Of a stretch of DNA of 16,406 nucleotides, positions 7,125-13,816 are shown one piece after another. How positions within the stretch are numbered: the stretch's first letter is position 1; every line of letters starts with the position of its first letter. Source of the stretch: Actinomycetota bacterium (lineage in GTDB: Bacteria > Actinomycetota > Acidimicrobiia > Acidimicrobiales > Microtrichaceae). Location: positions 1 through 16,406 of the forward strand of contig SXMI01000009.1 in the NCBI GenBank assembly GCA_005777415.1. Direction: 5' to 3'. The translations under genes were made by a program, and so were the position numbers. A model generated the notes under the pieces. The model was given only the letters and a program-made list of their open reading frames with translations, did not search any database and was not told where the DNA came from.

Positions 7125-7925
7125 GTGGAACTGCGCGACTCGGTGATCGTCGTGACCGGCGGTGGCAGCGGGATCGGTGCCGCCCTGTGCCACCGGTTCG
7201 CGGACGGGTCGCCACGACATGTCCGGGTGGTCGACCGCGACCGGGAGGGGGCGGAGGCCGTGGCCGCATCGCTGCGGGCCGGCGGTGTCGACGCCACCGC
7301 CTCGGCCCTCGACGTCACCGACCGCAGCGCCGTCGAGGAGCTGATCGGCGGGATCATCGGGGACCTCGGCGGGATCGATCTGTTCTGTGCCAACGCCGGG
7401 ATCGGCACGGGCGCCGGAGCGGACGCCGACGACGAGGTCTGGGACCAGGCCTGGCAGGTGAACGTCCACGCCCACGTCCTGGCGGCGAGGGCGCTGCTCC
7501 CCTACTGGCTCGATCGGGGCCGCGGGTACCTGCTCACCACCGCCTCGGCGGCCGGTCTGCTGACCAACCTGGGCGACGCGCCGTACTCGGTGACCAAGCA
7601 CGCCGCCGTCGCCTTCGCCGAGTGGCTGTCCATCACCTACGGCGACCGGGGCGTGAGCGTGTCCTGCCTCTGCCCGCAGGGTGTGCGCACCCCGCTGCTC
7701 TTCGGCTCGCTCGGGGACGGGGCGCTCGCCACCGAGGTGGTGAAGGCCCAACGGATCCTGGAACCCGAGGACGTGGCCGAGTCGGTGGTCGAGGCGTTGG
7801 GTGCAGGCCGGTTCCTGATCCTGCCGCACGCCGAGGTCGCCGACTACGAGTTGGCCCGGGCCTCGGACCGGGAGCGCTGGCTCCGGGCCATGCGTCGCCT
7901 CCAGGCGTCCCTCGGATCACCGTGA
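7125..7925 (+). CDS. short-chain dehydrogenase/reductase (SDR, classical)
   Basis: A 266-residue classical SDR (Rossmann fold). The cofactor motif TGGGSGIG is at 11-18. Asp37 at the end of strand 2 (VRVVDRD) suggests preference for NAD(H). The NAG motif is at 90-92, Asn113 in the active-site tetrad, Ser141, and Tyr154-x3-Lys158 (YSVTK). The PQG loop at 184-186, in place of the usual PG, marks the end of the core. It oxidises or reduces an alcohol/carbonyl substrate that cannot be named. The start is GTG 7125, with GGAG five bases upstream (7116-7119); the open frame further upstream lies inside the LLM gene. It follows that gene by 31 bases, and its stop overlaps the next start (GTGA at 7922-7925), so the three are likely one transcript. 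Confidence 0.9.
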   Translation: MELRDSVIVVTGGGSGIGAALCHRFADGSPRHVRVVDRDREGAEAVAASLRAGGVDATASALDVTDRSAVEELIGGIIGDLGGIDLFCANAGIGTGAGADADDEVWDQAWQVNVHAHVLAARALLPYWLDRGRGYLLTTASAAGLLTNLGDAPYSVTKHAAVAFAEWLSITYGDRGVSVSCLCPQGVRTPLLFGSLGDGALATEVVKAQRILEPEDVAESVVEALGAGRFLILPHAEVADYELARASDRERWLRAMRRLQASLGSP

Positions 7926-9124
7926 GCGGCACCACACCGGGACCCGATCCCCACCGATCGACGATCGGGGTCTACGAGCGTCGGGGCACCGAGTGGGAAC
8001 GGGTGCGCAGCGCCCGACTCGACGAGGCCGAGGAGTTCACCGATCGACTCCGTCGGGACCGCTCCGCCCCGACGGGAGCGGTCGTGGACCTGGGGTGCGG
8101 ACCCGGGTGGCACCTCCCGGCGCTCCCCGAGGGGACGATCGCCGTGGATGCCGCCGGCGCCATGCTCGAGCTGGTCCCCGGTCACCGCCCCGACGCACCC
8201 CGGGTCGCGGCCGACCTGCGGGCCCTGCCGTTCCGGCGGCACTCGCTGCGGGGCGCCTGGGTCAACAAGAGCTACGTCCACCTGGACCGGCGACTGATGC
8301 CGCTGGCGCTCTGGGACCTCCACCGGTCGCTGGCCGTCGGCGGCCTCGCCCACCTCGGACTGTTCTCGGTGGGTCGCCCGTCGGAGCCGGTGACGGGCCC
8401 CGCCCCGGGCCGTCCGCCGACCGGCGGTCCGCCCACGGGAGCCGACGGTGGGATCGACCTGGCCGAGTGGGAGGGCGACGACTTCGCCGGCCGCTCGTTC
8501 TCGCACTGGACACCCGACCTGCTCGACGCCGTGGTCGAGGGGGCGGGGTTCTCGGTCGTGGACCGGGTGGAACGACCCGAGTCGGACCGGGTGACCTTCG
8601 TCGGGGTGACGGTCCGTCGAGAGCGGACCCTGGCCGACACCGTGGGTCCGGGCATGCGGCTCCTGCTGGTCGGACTCAACCCGTCGGAGTACGCAGCAGA
8701 CGTCGGCGTCGGGTTCGCCCGACCGGGGAACCGGGCCTGGCCGGCGCTGCTGGCGAGCGGCCTGGCCGCCAACGACCGAGACCCCGGGGCGCTGCTGCGT
8801 CACGGCCGGATCGGCATGACCGACCTGGTGAAGCGGGCCACCCCGCGCGCCGACCAGCTCCGCCGGGACGAGTTCATCAGCGGGCTCGAGCGCCTGGACC
8901 GGCTCTGCGAGTGGCTGCAGCCCGGCGCGGTCTGCGTCCTCGGCGTGACCGGGTGGCGACAGGCGACCGGGGAGCGATCTGCGGGCCTGGGTGCGCAGGA
9001 CCGGACACTCGGCGGTCGACCCGTGTACGTCGCGCCCAACCCGAGCGGCCTCAACGCCCACACCGACGTCGACGACCTGGTCGGCCACCTCCGGGCCGCC
9101 CTCGAGCTGGCGGATCGGACCTAG
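7922..9124 (+). CDS. fusion: class I SAM-dependent methyltransferase + Mug-type mismatch-specific DNA glycosylase
   Basis: A 400-residue two-domain protein. Residues 1 to about 230 are a class I methyltransferase of the Methyltransf_11 type: motif I is VVDLGCGPG (54-62), the strand-2 acidic residue is Asp76, the motif IV region is GAWVNKSYVHL, and a Gly/Pro-rich insert covers 151-178. Residues 244 to about 398 are a Mug/TDG uracil-DNA-glycosylase-superfamily domain: GLNPS (251-255), then GFARPGNRAW (264-273), a DLVKRAT segment, and the second catalytic motif NPSGLN (373-378). These align region by region with E. coli Mug (GINPG, FAHPANRFW, NPSGLS). There is no DNA-methylase DPPY-like motif, so the methyltransferase half probably acts on a small molecule, protein or RNA. 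The start is GTG 7922, overlapping the SDR stop. An internal ATG at 8654 (Met245) could give a lone Mug domain but lacks a good ribosome site. Confidence 0.85.
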   Translation: MSGTTPGPDPHRSTIGVYERRGTEWERVRSARLDEAEEFTDRLRRDRSAPTGAVVDLGCGPGWHLPALPEGTIAVDAAGAMLELVPGHRPDAPRVAADLRALPFRRHSLRGAWVNKSYVHLDRRLMPLALWDLHRSLAVGGLAHLGLFSVGRPSEPVTGPAPGRPPTGGPPTGADGGIDLAEWEGDDFAGRSFSHWTPDLLDAVVEGAGFSVVDRVERPESDRVTFVGVTVRRERTLADTVGPGMRLLLVGLNPSEYAADVGVGFARPGNRAWPALLASGLAANDRDPGALLRHGRIGMTDLVKRATPRADQLRRDEFISGLERLDRLCEWLQPGAVCVLGVTGWRQATGERSAGLGAQDRTLGGRPVYVAPNPSGLNAHTDVDDLVGHLRAALELADRT

Positions 9125-9127
9125 GCT
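9122..9127 (+). promoter_or_regulatory. possible -10 box (TAGGCT) formed by the stop codon of the preceding gene
   Basis: TAGGCT begins with the TAG stop of the methyltransferase-Mug gene. It lies 30 bases before the GTG at 9158, which has its own Shine-Dalgarno AGGGGGA (9146-9152, five-base spacer). An internal promoter with a short leader for the next gene is possible. The hexamer equals the one before the LLM gene at 16232. Confidence 0.35.
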
Positions 9128-9157
9128 CCCGGCCGAGGCCGACACAGGGGGACCGAC

Positions 9158-10174
9158 GTGAAGGTACGGCTCGAGCCCGACGACGAGTACATGCACCCGG
9201 GCCCGGAGCCCACCTTCAACGAGTCGATGTACTCGAACTTCTGCGATCCGGAGGTGGGACTGGCCGGCTTCGTGCGCATCGGCAACCGGCCCAACGAGGG
9301 TCACGCCGAGGTCACCGCGTGCCTGTACCTGCCCGACGGCCGGGTGGGCTTCACGTTCCTGCGGCCCGAGATCGACAGCAACGAGCGATTCGACGCCGGC
9401 GGCGCCGGGTTCGAGGTGGTCACCCCGTTCGAGGAGCTCCGGGTACGTCACCGCGGTGACGTCGTCATCCTCGACGACCCGCTCCAGATGGCCGACCCGC
9501 GCCGGGCGTTCACCTCCAACCCGTGGGAGCCGGCCGAGGTCGAGCTCACCTTCCGAGGGCATGCGTCTCCGTTCGGGGGCGAGCCCGAGGAACAGCACGA
9601 ACGTCCCGGCGAGGAGTTCGCCCGGGGCCACTACGAGCAGCTCGGCGACGTCACCGGGACCGTCTCGGTCGGCGGGCAGAGCTGGGTGGTCACCGGCCGC
9701 GGCCTGCGGGACCACTCCTGGGGGCCCCGGACCTGGCAGGCGCCGTGGTACTACCGCTGGCTGACGGTGAACATGTCCGACGGCACCGGCATGATGCTCA
9801 GCCGGATCGCCCGCCAGGACGGGCCCGGGACCCGCGGGGGGTTCGTCTGGGACGGCAGCGACCTGCGGCCCGTGACCGACGTGCAGATCCGCACCGACTG
9901 GGACGGACCGGACCGCTACCACCGGACCGTCCACGCCAGCTTCACCACCGCCGGCGACTCGGGCCCCGAGGGCCGCGAGCTCACCGGCGAGGTCCTGAAC
10001 CTGATCCCGCTCCGCAACCGCCGTGACGGGCGCGTGACCCGTATCTCCGAGGGTCTCACGCGCTGGACGCTCGACCGGGCGCTCGGCAGCGATCCCGACG
10101 CCCGCACCGGTCACGGGCTGTCCGAGTACCTCGACCAGATCATCGACGACGTGCCGGTCGGCGTCGACGAGTGA
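9158..10174 (+). CDS. AttH/CrtC-like (hydroxyneurosporene synthase superfamily, DUF7064/7065-type) protein
   Basis: A 338-residue soluble protein rich in beta-strand segments. The marker is GRGLRDHSWGPRTW (180-193), the motif typical of the two-lipocalin AttH/CrtC superfamily, which includes carotenoid 1,2-hydratase, and of actinobacterial proteins listed as DUF7064/DUF7065. The Asp-His of this motif lies in the presumed pocket. Other aromatic-rich parts (WYYRWLTVNM, 197-206) fit the same fold. No signal peptide is visible. I assign it by motif and context, not by full-length recognition. The start is GTG 9158 with a clear AGGGGGA ribosome site. It is 90 bases ahead of a carotenoid-oxygenase-family gene, which makes action on a related hydrophobic isoprenoid substrate plausible. 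A genuine hydratase activity is not established. Confidence 0.65.
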   Translation: MKVRLEPDDEYMHPGPEPTFNESMYSNFCDPEVGLAGFVRIGNRPNEGHAEVTACLYLPDGRVGFTFLRPEIDSNERFDAGGAGFEVVTPFEELRVRHRGDVVILDDPLQMADPRRAFTSNPWEPAEVELTFRGHASPFGGEPEEQHERPGEEFARGHYEQLGDVTGTVSVGGQSWVVTGRGLRDHSWGPRTWQAPWYYRWLTVNMSDGTGMMLSRIARQDGPGTRGGFVWDGSDLRPVTDVQIRTDWDGPDRYHRTVHASFTTAGDSGPEGRELTGEVLNLIPLRNRRDGRVTRISEGLTRWTLDRALGSDPDARTGHGLSEYLDQIIDDVPVGVDE

Positions 10175-10180
10175 GACCGA

Positions 10181-10210
10181 GGTGAACACTGTTCGCCAAC
10201 GGCCTAGGGT
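10181..10210 (+). promoter_or_regulatory. promoter with palindromic operator-like site before the carotenoid oxygenase gene
   Basis: TAGGGT at 10205-10210 is a -10 candidate, and GTGAAC (10182-10187) is a -35 candidate at 17-base spacing. Covering the -35 is a perfect palindrome GAACA-C-TGTTC (10184-10194). Two further pairs flank it after one mismatch, so the symmetry spans 10181-10197. This is the usual size and place for a TetR-type repressor site. No candidate repressor gene is in the window. Confidence 0.5.
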
Positions 10211-10251
10211 GGGCGGATCGAGTCCGGACCAACCCCGACGGGCGGACCCGG

Positions 10252-10258
10252 GGAGGAG
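10252..10258 (+). promoter_or_regulatory. ribosome binding site of the carotenoid oxygenase gene
   Basis: GGAGGAG with a six-base spacer to ATG 10265 is one of the strongest Shine-Dalgarno sequences in the window. With the -10 at 10205 it implies a leader of roughly 45-50 bases and efficient translation. Confidence 0.65.
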
Positions 10259-10264
10259 CAGACG

Positions 10265-11698
10265 ATGAGCACCACGGAGTCCCCCGAGCAGCTCGCCGCG
10301 GCGTTCGCCGGCGTCGACCTGCCGTACCTGTCCGGCCAGTACGAGCCGGTGCACGACGAGCGGTTCGAGGTCGACCTCCCGGTCACCGGCGAGCTGCCTC
10401 CCGGCCTCCGCGGATCGTTCGTCCGCAACGGACCCAACCCGTACTTCCCGCCCGCCGGCCGCTACCACGTCTTCGACGGCGACGGCATGCTGCACGGCGT
10501 CCACCTCGACGGCGAGGGCGGGGTCGCGTACCGCAACCGGTGGATCGACTCCCGGGGGCTGCGCTACGAGCGGATCGTCGGTCACGCCGTGTTCGGCGGT
10601 CTGGGCGAGTTCACGATGCCCCCGCCCGAGGCGCTCGAGGCCGCCGGGCTCTACAAGAACACGGCCAACACCAACGTGGTCCGCCACGCCGGGCGCATCC
10701 TGGCGCTCATGGAGGGTGCACATCCCACCGAGGTCACCGAGGAGCTGGCGACCGTCGGTGAGTACGACTTCGACGGTGCGTTGCACGGTGCCATGACCGC
10801 CCACCCCCGGTGGGACGCAGCCACCGGCGAGATGCTGATGTTCGGCTACTCGCCGTTCCCGCCCTACCTCCGCTACCACGTGGTCGATGCGACGGGCTCG
10901 CTCGTGCGCAGCACCGAGGTCCCGATCGGCCGGGCCGTGATGATGCACGACTTCGTGACCACCACCGACAACGTCGTGTTCTTCGACCTGCCGGCGCTGT
11001 TCGACGCCGAGGCCCTCATGACCGGCGGCAGCGCCATCCGCTGGCAGCCCGAGGCCGGGGCCCGGATCGGCGTGATGCCCCGCGACGGCGAGGGCGCCGA
11101 TACGACGTGGTTCGACATCGATCCCTGCTACGTCTTCCACTTCCTGAACGCCCACGACGAGGACGGCCGCATCGTCGTGACCGGCTGCCGCTCCGAGGCG
11201 ATGCCGACCTCGTTCGGCGACGACCCGCTCCCCGAGGCCCATGTCCGCCCGTACCTGTGGCGGTGGACGATCGACCCGGCCACCGGCACCGTCACCGACG
11301 AGCAGCTCGACGATCGCACCGGTGACTTCCCACGGGTCAACGACGCCTACAACGGCCGGCCCCACCGCTTCGGCGGGCACGCCCACACCCGGCGCTGGGG
11401 ACAGGACGGGGTCGAGTTCGACGGCGTCATCTGGCACGACCTGGAGCAGGGGACGTCGGCGGAGTTCGTCTACGGCCCCACATCGGTCTGCGGCGAGGCG
11501 GTCTTCGCCCCCGACCCCGACGGCTCCGCCGAGGACGACGGCTGGCTCGTCAACATCGTCACCGACCTGGCCGAGGGCAGCAGCTCCTTCGTCGTCCTCG
11601 ACGCCCGGGACGTGACCGCCGGGCCGGTCGCCACCGTGGCGCTGCCCCAGCGGGTGCCGTTCGGGTTCCACGGCAACTGGATGCCGTCGGCCGACTGA
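10265..11698 (+). CDS. carotenoid cleavage oxygenase family (RPE65-like) dioxygenase
   Basis: A 477-residue seven-bladed propeller dioxygenase, of normal length. The four Fe(II)-binding histidines fall in their expected contexts: His180 (TAHPRWD), His228 (MMHDFVTT), His292 (YVFHFLNAHDED) and His469 (GFHGNW). Other family marks are the N-terminal GSFVRNGPNP (50-59), the YHVFDGDGMLHGV block (67-79), TANTNVV (133-139) and the second-shell glutamates near LALME (146-150) and GEAVF (410-414). The family uses O2 to split a conjugated double bond into two carbonyl products; substrates include carotenoids, apocarotenoids and stilbenes, and I cannot choose among them. ATG 10265 has a strong ribosome site. 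The gene has its own promoter with a palindrome and is followed 15 bases later by an acyl-CoA ligase. Confidence 0.93.
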   Translation: MSTTESPEQLAAAFAGVDLPYLSGQYEPVHDERFEVDLPVTGELPPGLRGSFVRNGPNPYFPPAGRYHVFDGDGMLHGVHLDGEGGVAYRNRWIDSRGLRYERIVGHAVFGGLGEFTMPPPEALEAAGLYKNTANTNVVRHAGRILALMEGAHPTEVTEELATVGEYDFDGALHGAMTAHPRWDAATGEMLMFGYSPFPPYLRYHVVDATGSLVRSTEVPIGRAVMMHDFVTTTDNVVFFDLPALFDAEALMTGGSAIRWQPEAGARIGVMPRDGEGADTTWFDIDPCYVFHFLNAHDEDGRIVVTGCRSEAMPTSFGDDPLPEAHVRPYLWRWTIDPATGTVTDEQLDDRTGDFPRVNDAYNGRPHRFGGHAHTRRWGQDGVEFDGVIWHDLEQGTSAEFVYGPTSVCGEAVFAPDPDGSAEDDGWLVNIVTDLAEGSSSFVVLDARDVTAGPVATVALPQRVPFGFHGNWMPSAD

Positions 11699-11713
11699 CC
11701 GACCCGCTCCCCG

Positions 11714-13291
11714 GTGCTGCTCCACGAGGTGCCCCGGGCCGCCGCCGAGGCGACCCCGTCGACCGGGGCGCTCGTCGACGGTGACCGTCGCTGGGACACC
11801 ACCGAGTTCGCCGACCTGGTCGACGCCCTGGGCAGCGGGCTGGCCCGCCACACGACCCCCGGCGACCGGGTGGCCGTCGTGTCGGACAACCGCGCCGAGT
11901 TCGCGGCCCTGCTCTATGCGGTGCCGCGCGCCGGTTGCGTGCTCGCCATGGGCAACACCCGCCACACGACCGCCGAGCTCGTCGACGTGCTCACCGACGC
12001 GGCGCCGAGCCTCGTGGTGGGCACCGCCGAGCACCTCGGGCGGCTGTTCGAGCGCGCCGAGGACCTGCCCACCGTCCGGTCCTGGTGGTCGCTCGACGGC
12101 CCACTCCCGGCCACCCACCACATCGACGAGCTCCGCGAGGGGCCGGTGCTCGACCCCGTCCCCGGTCGGGAGGAGGACCCGATCTGGTTGATCCACACGT
12201 CGGGGACGACGGGTCGCGCCAAGGGTGTGGTCCTCACCCATCGGTCGATCCTCGCCGCCGTCGAGGCGACGACGCCGGCCCGACCCATGGGCCCCGACGA
12301 CGTGTACCTGTTCCCCTTCCCCCTGTTCCACGTGGCCGCGTACAACGTGGTCCACGCCCACGTCCACCACCGGCCGGTGGTGCTGTGCCCCCGGTTCGAC
12401 GCGGCCGAGGTGCTGACCGCGATCCAACAGGAGCGGGTCACGCAGCTCTCGCTCGCACCGACCATGCTGACCATGCTCCTGGACCATCCCGGCCGAACGT
12501 CCACGGACCTGTCATCGCTGCGCCGCATCTCCTACGGGGCGTCCCCGATGGCACCGGACCTGATCCGCCGGACCCTCCGGGAGCTCCCGCACGTCGGGCT
12601 CGCCCAGGGCTACGGCATGACCGAGCTGTCCGGGAACGCCGTGTTCCTGTCACCCGAGGAGCACCGTCGCGGCATCGACGGCGAGCCCCACCTGCTGCGC
12701 GCCGCCGGGCAGCCGGGACCGGGCGTCCGGCTGCGCATCGCCGACGACGCCGGGCGGACACTCCCCCACGGCACCGCCGGTGAGGTCCTCGTGGCCGGCG
12801 CCCAGGTCTGTGCCGGCTACTGGGAACGCCCCGAGGCCGAGGCCGTCGCCTTCCACCACGACCGGGACGGCACCCGGTGGTTGCGCACCGGGGACCTCGG
12901 AACGCTGGCGGCCGACGGCCTCCTGAGCGTCGTGGACCGCGTCAAGGACAGCGTCATCACCGGCGGCGAGAACGTGTCGTCCCGAGAGGTCGAGGACCTG
13001 CTCACCGAGCACCCGGCGGTGCGGGCCGTGGCCGTGATCGGCACGCCCGACGAACGCTGGGGCGAAGTGGTGTGCGCCGTCGTGGTCTGGGCCGACGGCA
13101 CGGACCGGGCCGAGGCCGAGGTCGACCTGCGGTCGTGGAGCGAGGGACGACTCGCCGGATTCAAGCGGCCCCGTCGGGTGGTCTCGGTCGATGCGCTGCC
13201 CACCAACGCGTCCGGGAAGGTCGACAAGCGGGCGGTCCGTGCGCTCGTCGCGGCGCTGGACCGTCCGGACGGCCCGACCGTGGCCGCCTGA
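11714..13291 (+). CDS. AMP-dependent acyl-CoA synthetase/ligase (ANL superfamily)
   Basis: A 525-residue adenylate-forming acyl-CoA ligase, acting in two steps (acyl-AMP, then acyl-CoA). The P-loop is TSGTTGRAKG (162-171). A5 is GYGMTE (299-304), preceded by SYGASPM (273-279). The ATP ribose-binding Asp394 is in RTGDLG, the hinge region is VDRVKD (407-412), and the catalytic lysine is Lys502 in NASGKVDK. This resembles medium/long-chain or aryl-acid CoA ligases; the substrate pocket cannot be read by eye. The start is GTG 11714, 15 bases after the oxygenase stop, with no Shine-Dalgarno. Translation probably depends on reinitiation from the upstream gene. The neighbourhood suggests activation of an acid derived from the oxygenase cleavage product, but an aldehyde-to-acid step is not seen next to it. 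Confidence 0.92.
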   Translation: MLLHEVPRAAAEATPSTGALVDGDRRWDTTEFADLVDALGSGLARHTTPGDRVAVVSDNRAEFAALLYAVPRAGCVLAMGNTRHTTAELVDVLTDAAPSLVVGTAEHLGRLFERAEDLPTVRSWWSLDGPLPATHHIDELREGPVLDPVPGREEDPIWLIHTSGTTGRAKGVVLTHRSILAAVEATTPARPMGPDDVYLFPFPLFHVAAYNVVHAHVHHRPVVLCPRFDAAEVLTAIQQERVTQLSLAPTMLTMLLDHPGRTSTDLSSLRRISYGASPMAPDLIRRTLRELPHVGLAQGYGMTELSGNAVFLSPEEHRRGIDGEPHLLRAAGQPGPGVRLRIADDAGRTLPHGTAGEVLVAGAQVCAGYWERPEAEAVAFHHDRDGTRWLRTGDLGTLAADGLLSVVDRVKDSVITGGENVSSREVEDLLTEHPAVRAVAVIGTPDERWGEVVCAVVVWADGTDRAEAEVDLRSWSEGRLAGFKRPRRVVSVDALPTNASGKVDKRAVRALVAALDRPDGPTVAA

Positions 13292-13294
13292 ACG

Positions 13295-13316
13295 CTCCGG
13301 AGCGAGCGAGCCGGAG
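13295..13316. terminator. weak hairpin between convergent ligase and RpiB-like genes
   Basis: A six-pair stem CTCCGG/CCGGAG with a ten-base loop fills the 28-base gap between the two stops. The left half also sits in a perfect 12-base palindrome (CGCTCCGGAGCG, 13293-13304). There is no T-tract. Terminator function is plausible from position only. Confidence 0.35.
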
Positions 13317-13319
13317 ACC

Positions 13320-13742
13320 TCAGCGAGGTGCTGTCGGCTCGACCCGGGAGACCGCCCCGGCCTCGGCCGGGTCGACCGGCGTGTCGAGGAACGCCTCGGC
13401 GACCTCGAGCGCAACCGTGGGCGTGGTGAGACGAAGGCCCAGAGCGAGGACGTTGGCGTCGTTCCAACGACGAGCACCACGGGCCGTCGTCGCGTCCGTG
13501 CACAGCGCGGCTCGCACCCCTGGGACCTTGTTGGCGGCGATGGACACCCCGGTCCCCGTCCAGCAGCAGACGATCCCTCGGTCGGCCCGACCGGAGGCGA
13601 CCGCCTCGCCGACCGCACGACCGACCTCGGGCCACTCGGGCGTGCCCGACACCACCTGAACCTCGTGGCCGTGCTCCGAGAGCCACGCCACCAGCGTCTC
13701 GGTCGTCGGGGTGACCTCATCGGTTCCGAACGCCACGAGCAC
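13320..13742 (-). CDS. RpiB/LacA/LacB-family sugar-phosphate isomerase, divergent active site
   Basis: A 140-residue protein aligning over its length with ribose-5-phosphate isomerase B. The N-terminus MLVAFGTDE matches the family MKIAFGxDH, the central block TGVSIAANKVPGVRAALC (64-81) is near consensus, and NDANVLALG (94-102) follows. The presumed catalytic Cys60 and Thr62 are kept (CCWTGTG). However, the His of the N-terminal Asp-His pair is Glu9, Gly after the Cys is Trp61, and the His that opens the sugar ring (His99 in E. coli RpiB) is Trp93. It may therefore act on another substrate. The frame is open eight codons further (GTG 13766). GTG 13742 is preferred because a TACGAT -10 box ends 6 bases before it and the shorter protein has the family N-terminus. 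Confidence 0.82.
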   Translation of the reverse strand: MLVAFGTDEVTPTTETLVAWLSEHGHEVQVVSGTPEWPEVGRAVGEAVASGRADRGIVCCWTGTGVSIAANKVPGVRAALCTDATTARGARRWNDANVLALGLRLTTPTVALEVAEAFLDTPVDPAEAGAVSRVEPTAPR

Positions 13743-13748
13743 GGGCGG

Positions 13749-13754
13749 ATCGTA
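13749..13754 (-). promoter_or_regulatory. -10 box (TACGAT) of the leaderless RpiB-like gene
   Basis: On the minus strand TACGAT is followed by CCGCCC and then the GTG at 13742. The box lies inside the longer open frame, so the two cannot both be used as drawn. This supports the downstream start. It is back to back with the amidase promoter, about 50 bases away. Confidence 0.55.
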
Positions 13755-13804
13755 CCGTCGGACCACTGCGGTCGTCGCTCCTGCCGCGCCGGTCCCGACT
13801 CGGG

Positions 13805-13810
13805 TACCGT
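13805..13810 (+). promoter_or_regulatory. -10 box (TACCGT) of the leaderless amidase gene
   Basis: TACCGT lies 6 bases before the GTG at 13817, with no Shine-Dalgarno between. The 74-base divergent region 13743-13816 holds both this box and the opposite one at 13749-13754. No clear -35 elements are seen. Confidence 0.5.
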
Positions 13811-13816
13811 GCCGCC

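Noticed and set aside
10184..10194. The GAACACTGTTC palindrome as a KstR (cholesterol regulator) site.
   Set aside because: The KstR consensus has a two-base centre between AAC and GTT; here the centre is three bases, so I keep it only as an unassigned operator.
7844..12487. A 1547-codon open frame on the minus strand.
   Set aside because: It lies wholly antisense to five well-supported plus-strand genes with intact catalytic motifs. Its translation is His/Gly/Val/Arg-rich with no recognisable domain, as expected for the complement of GC-rich coding DNA.
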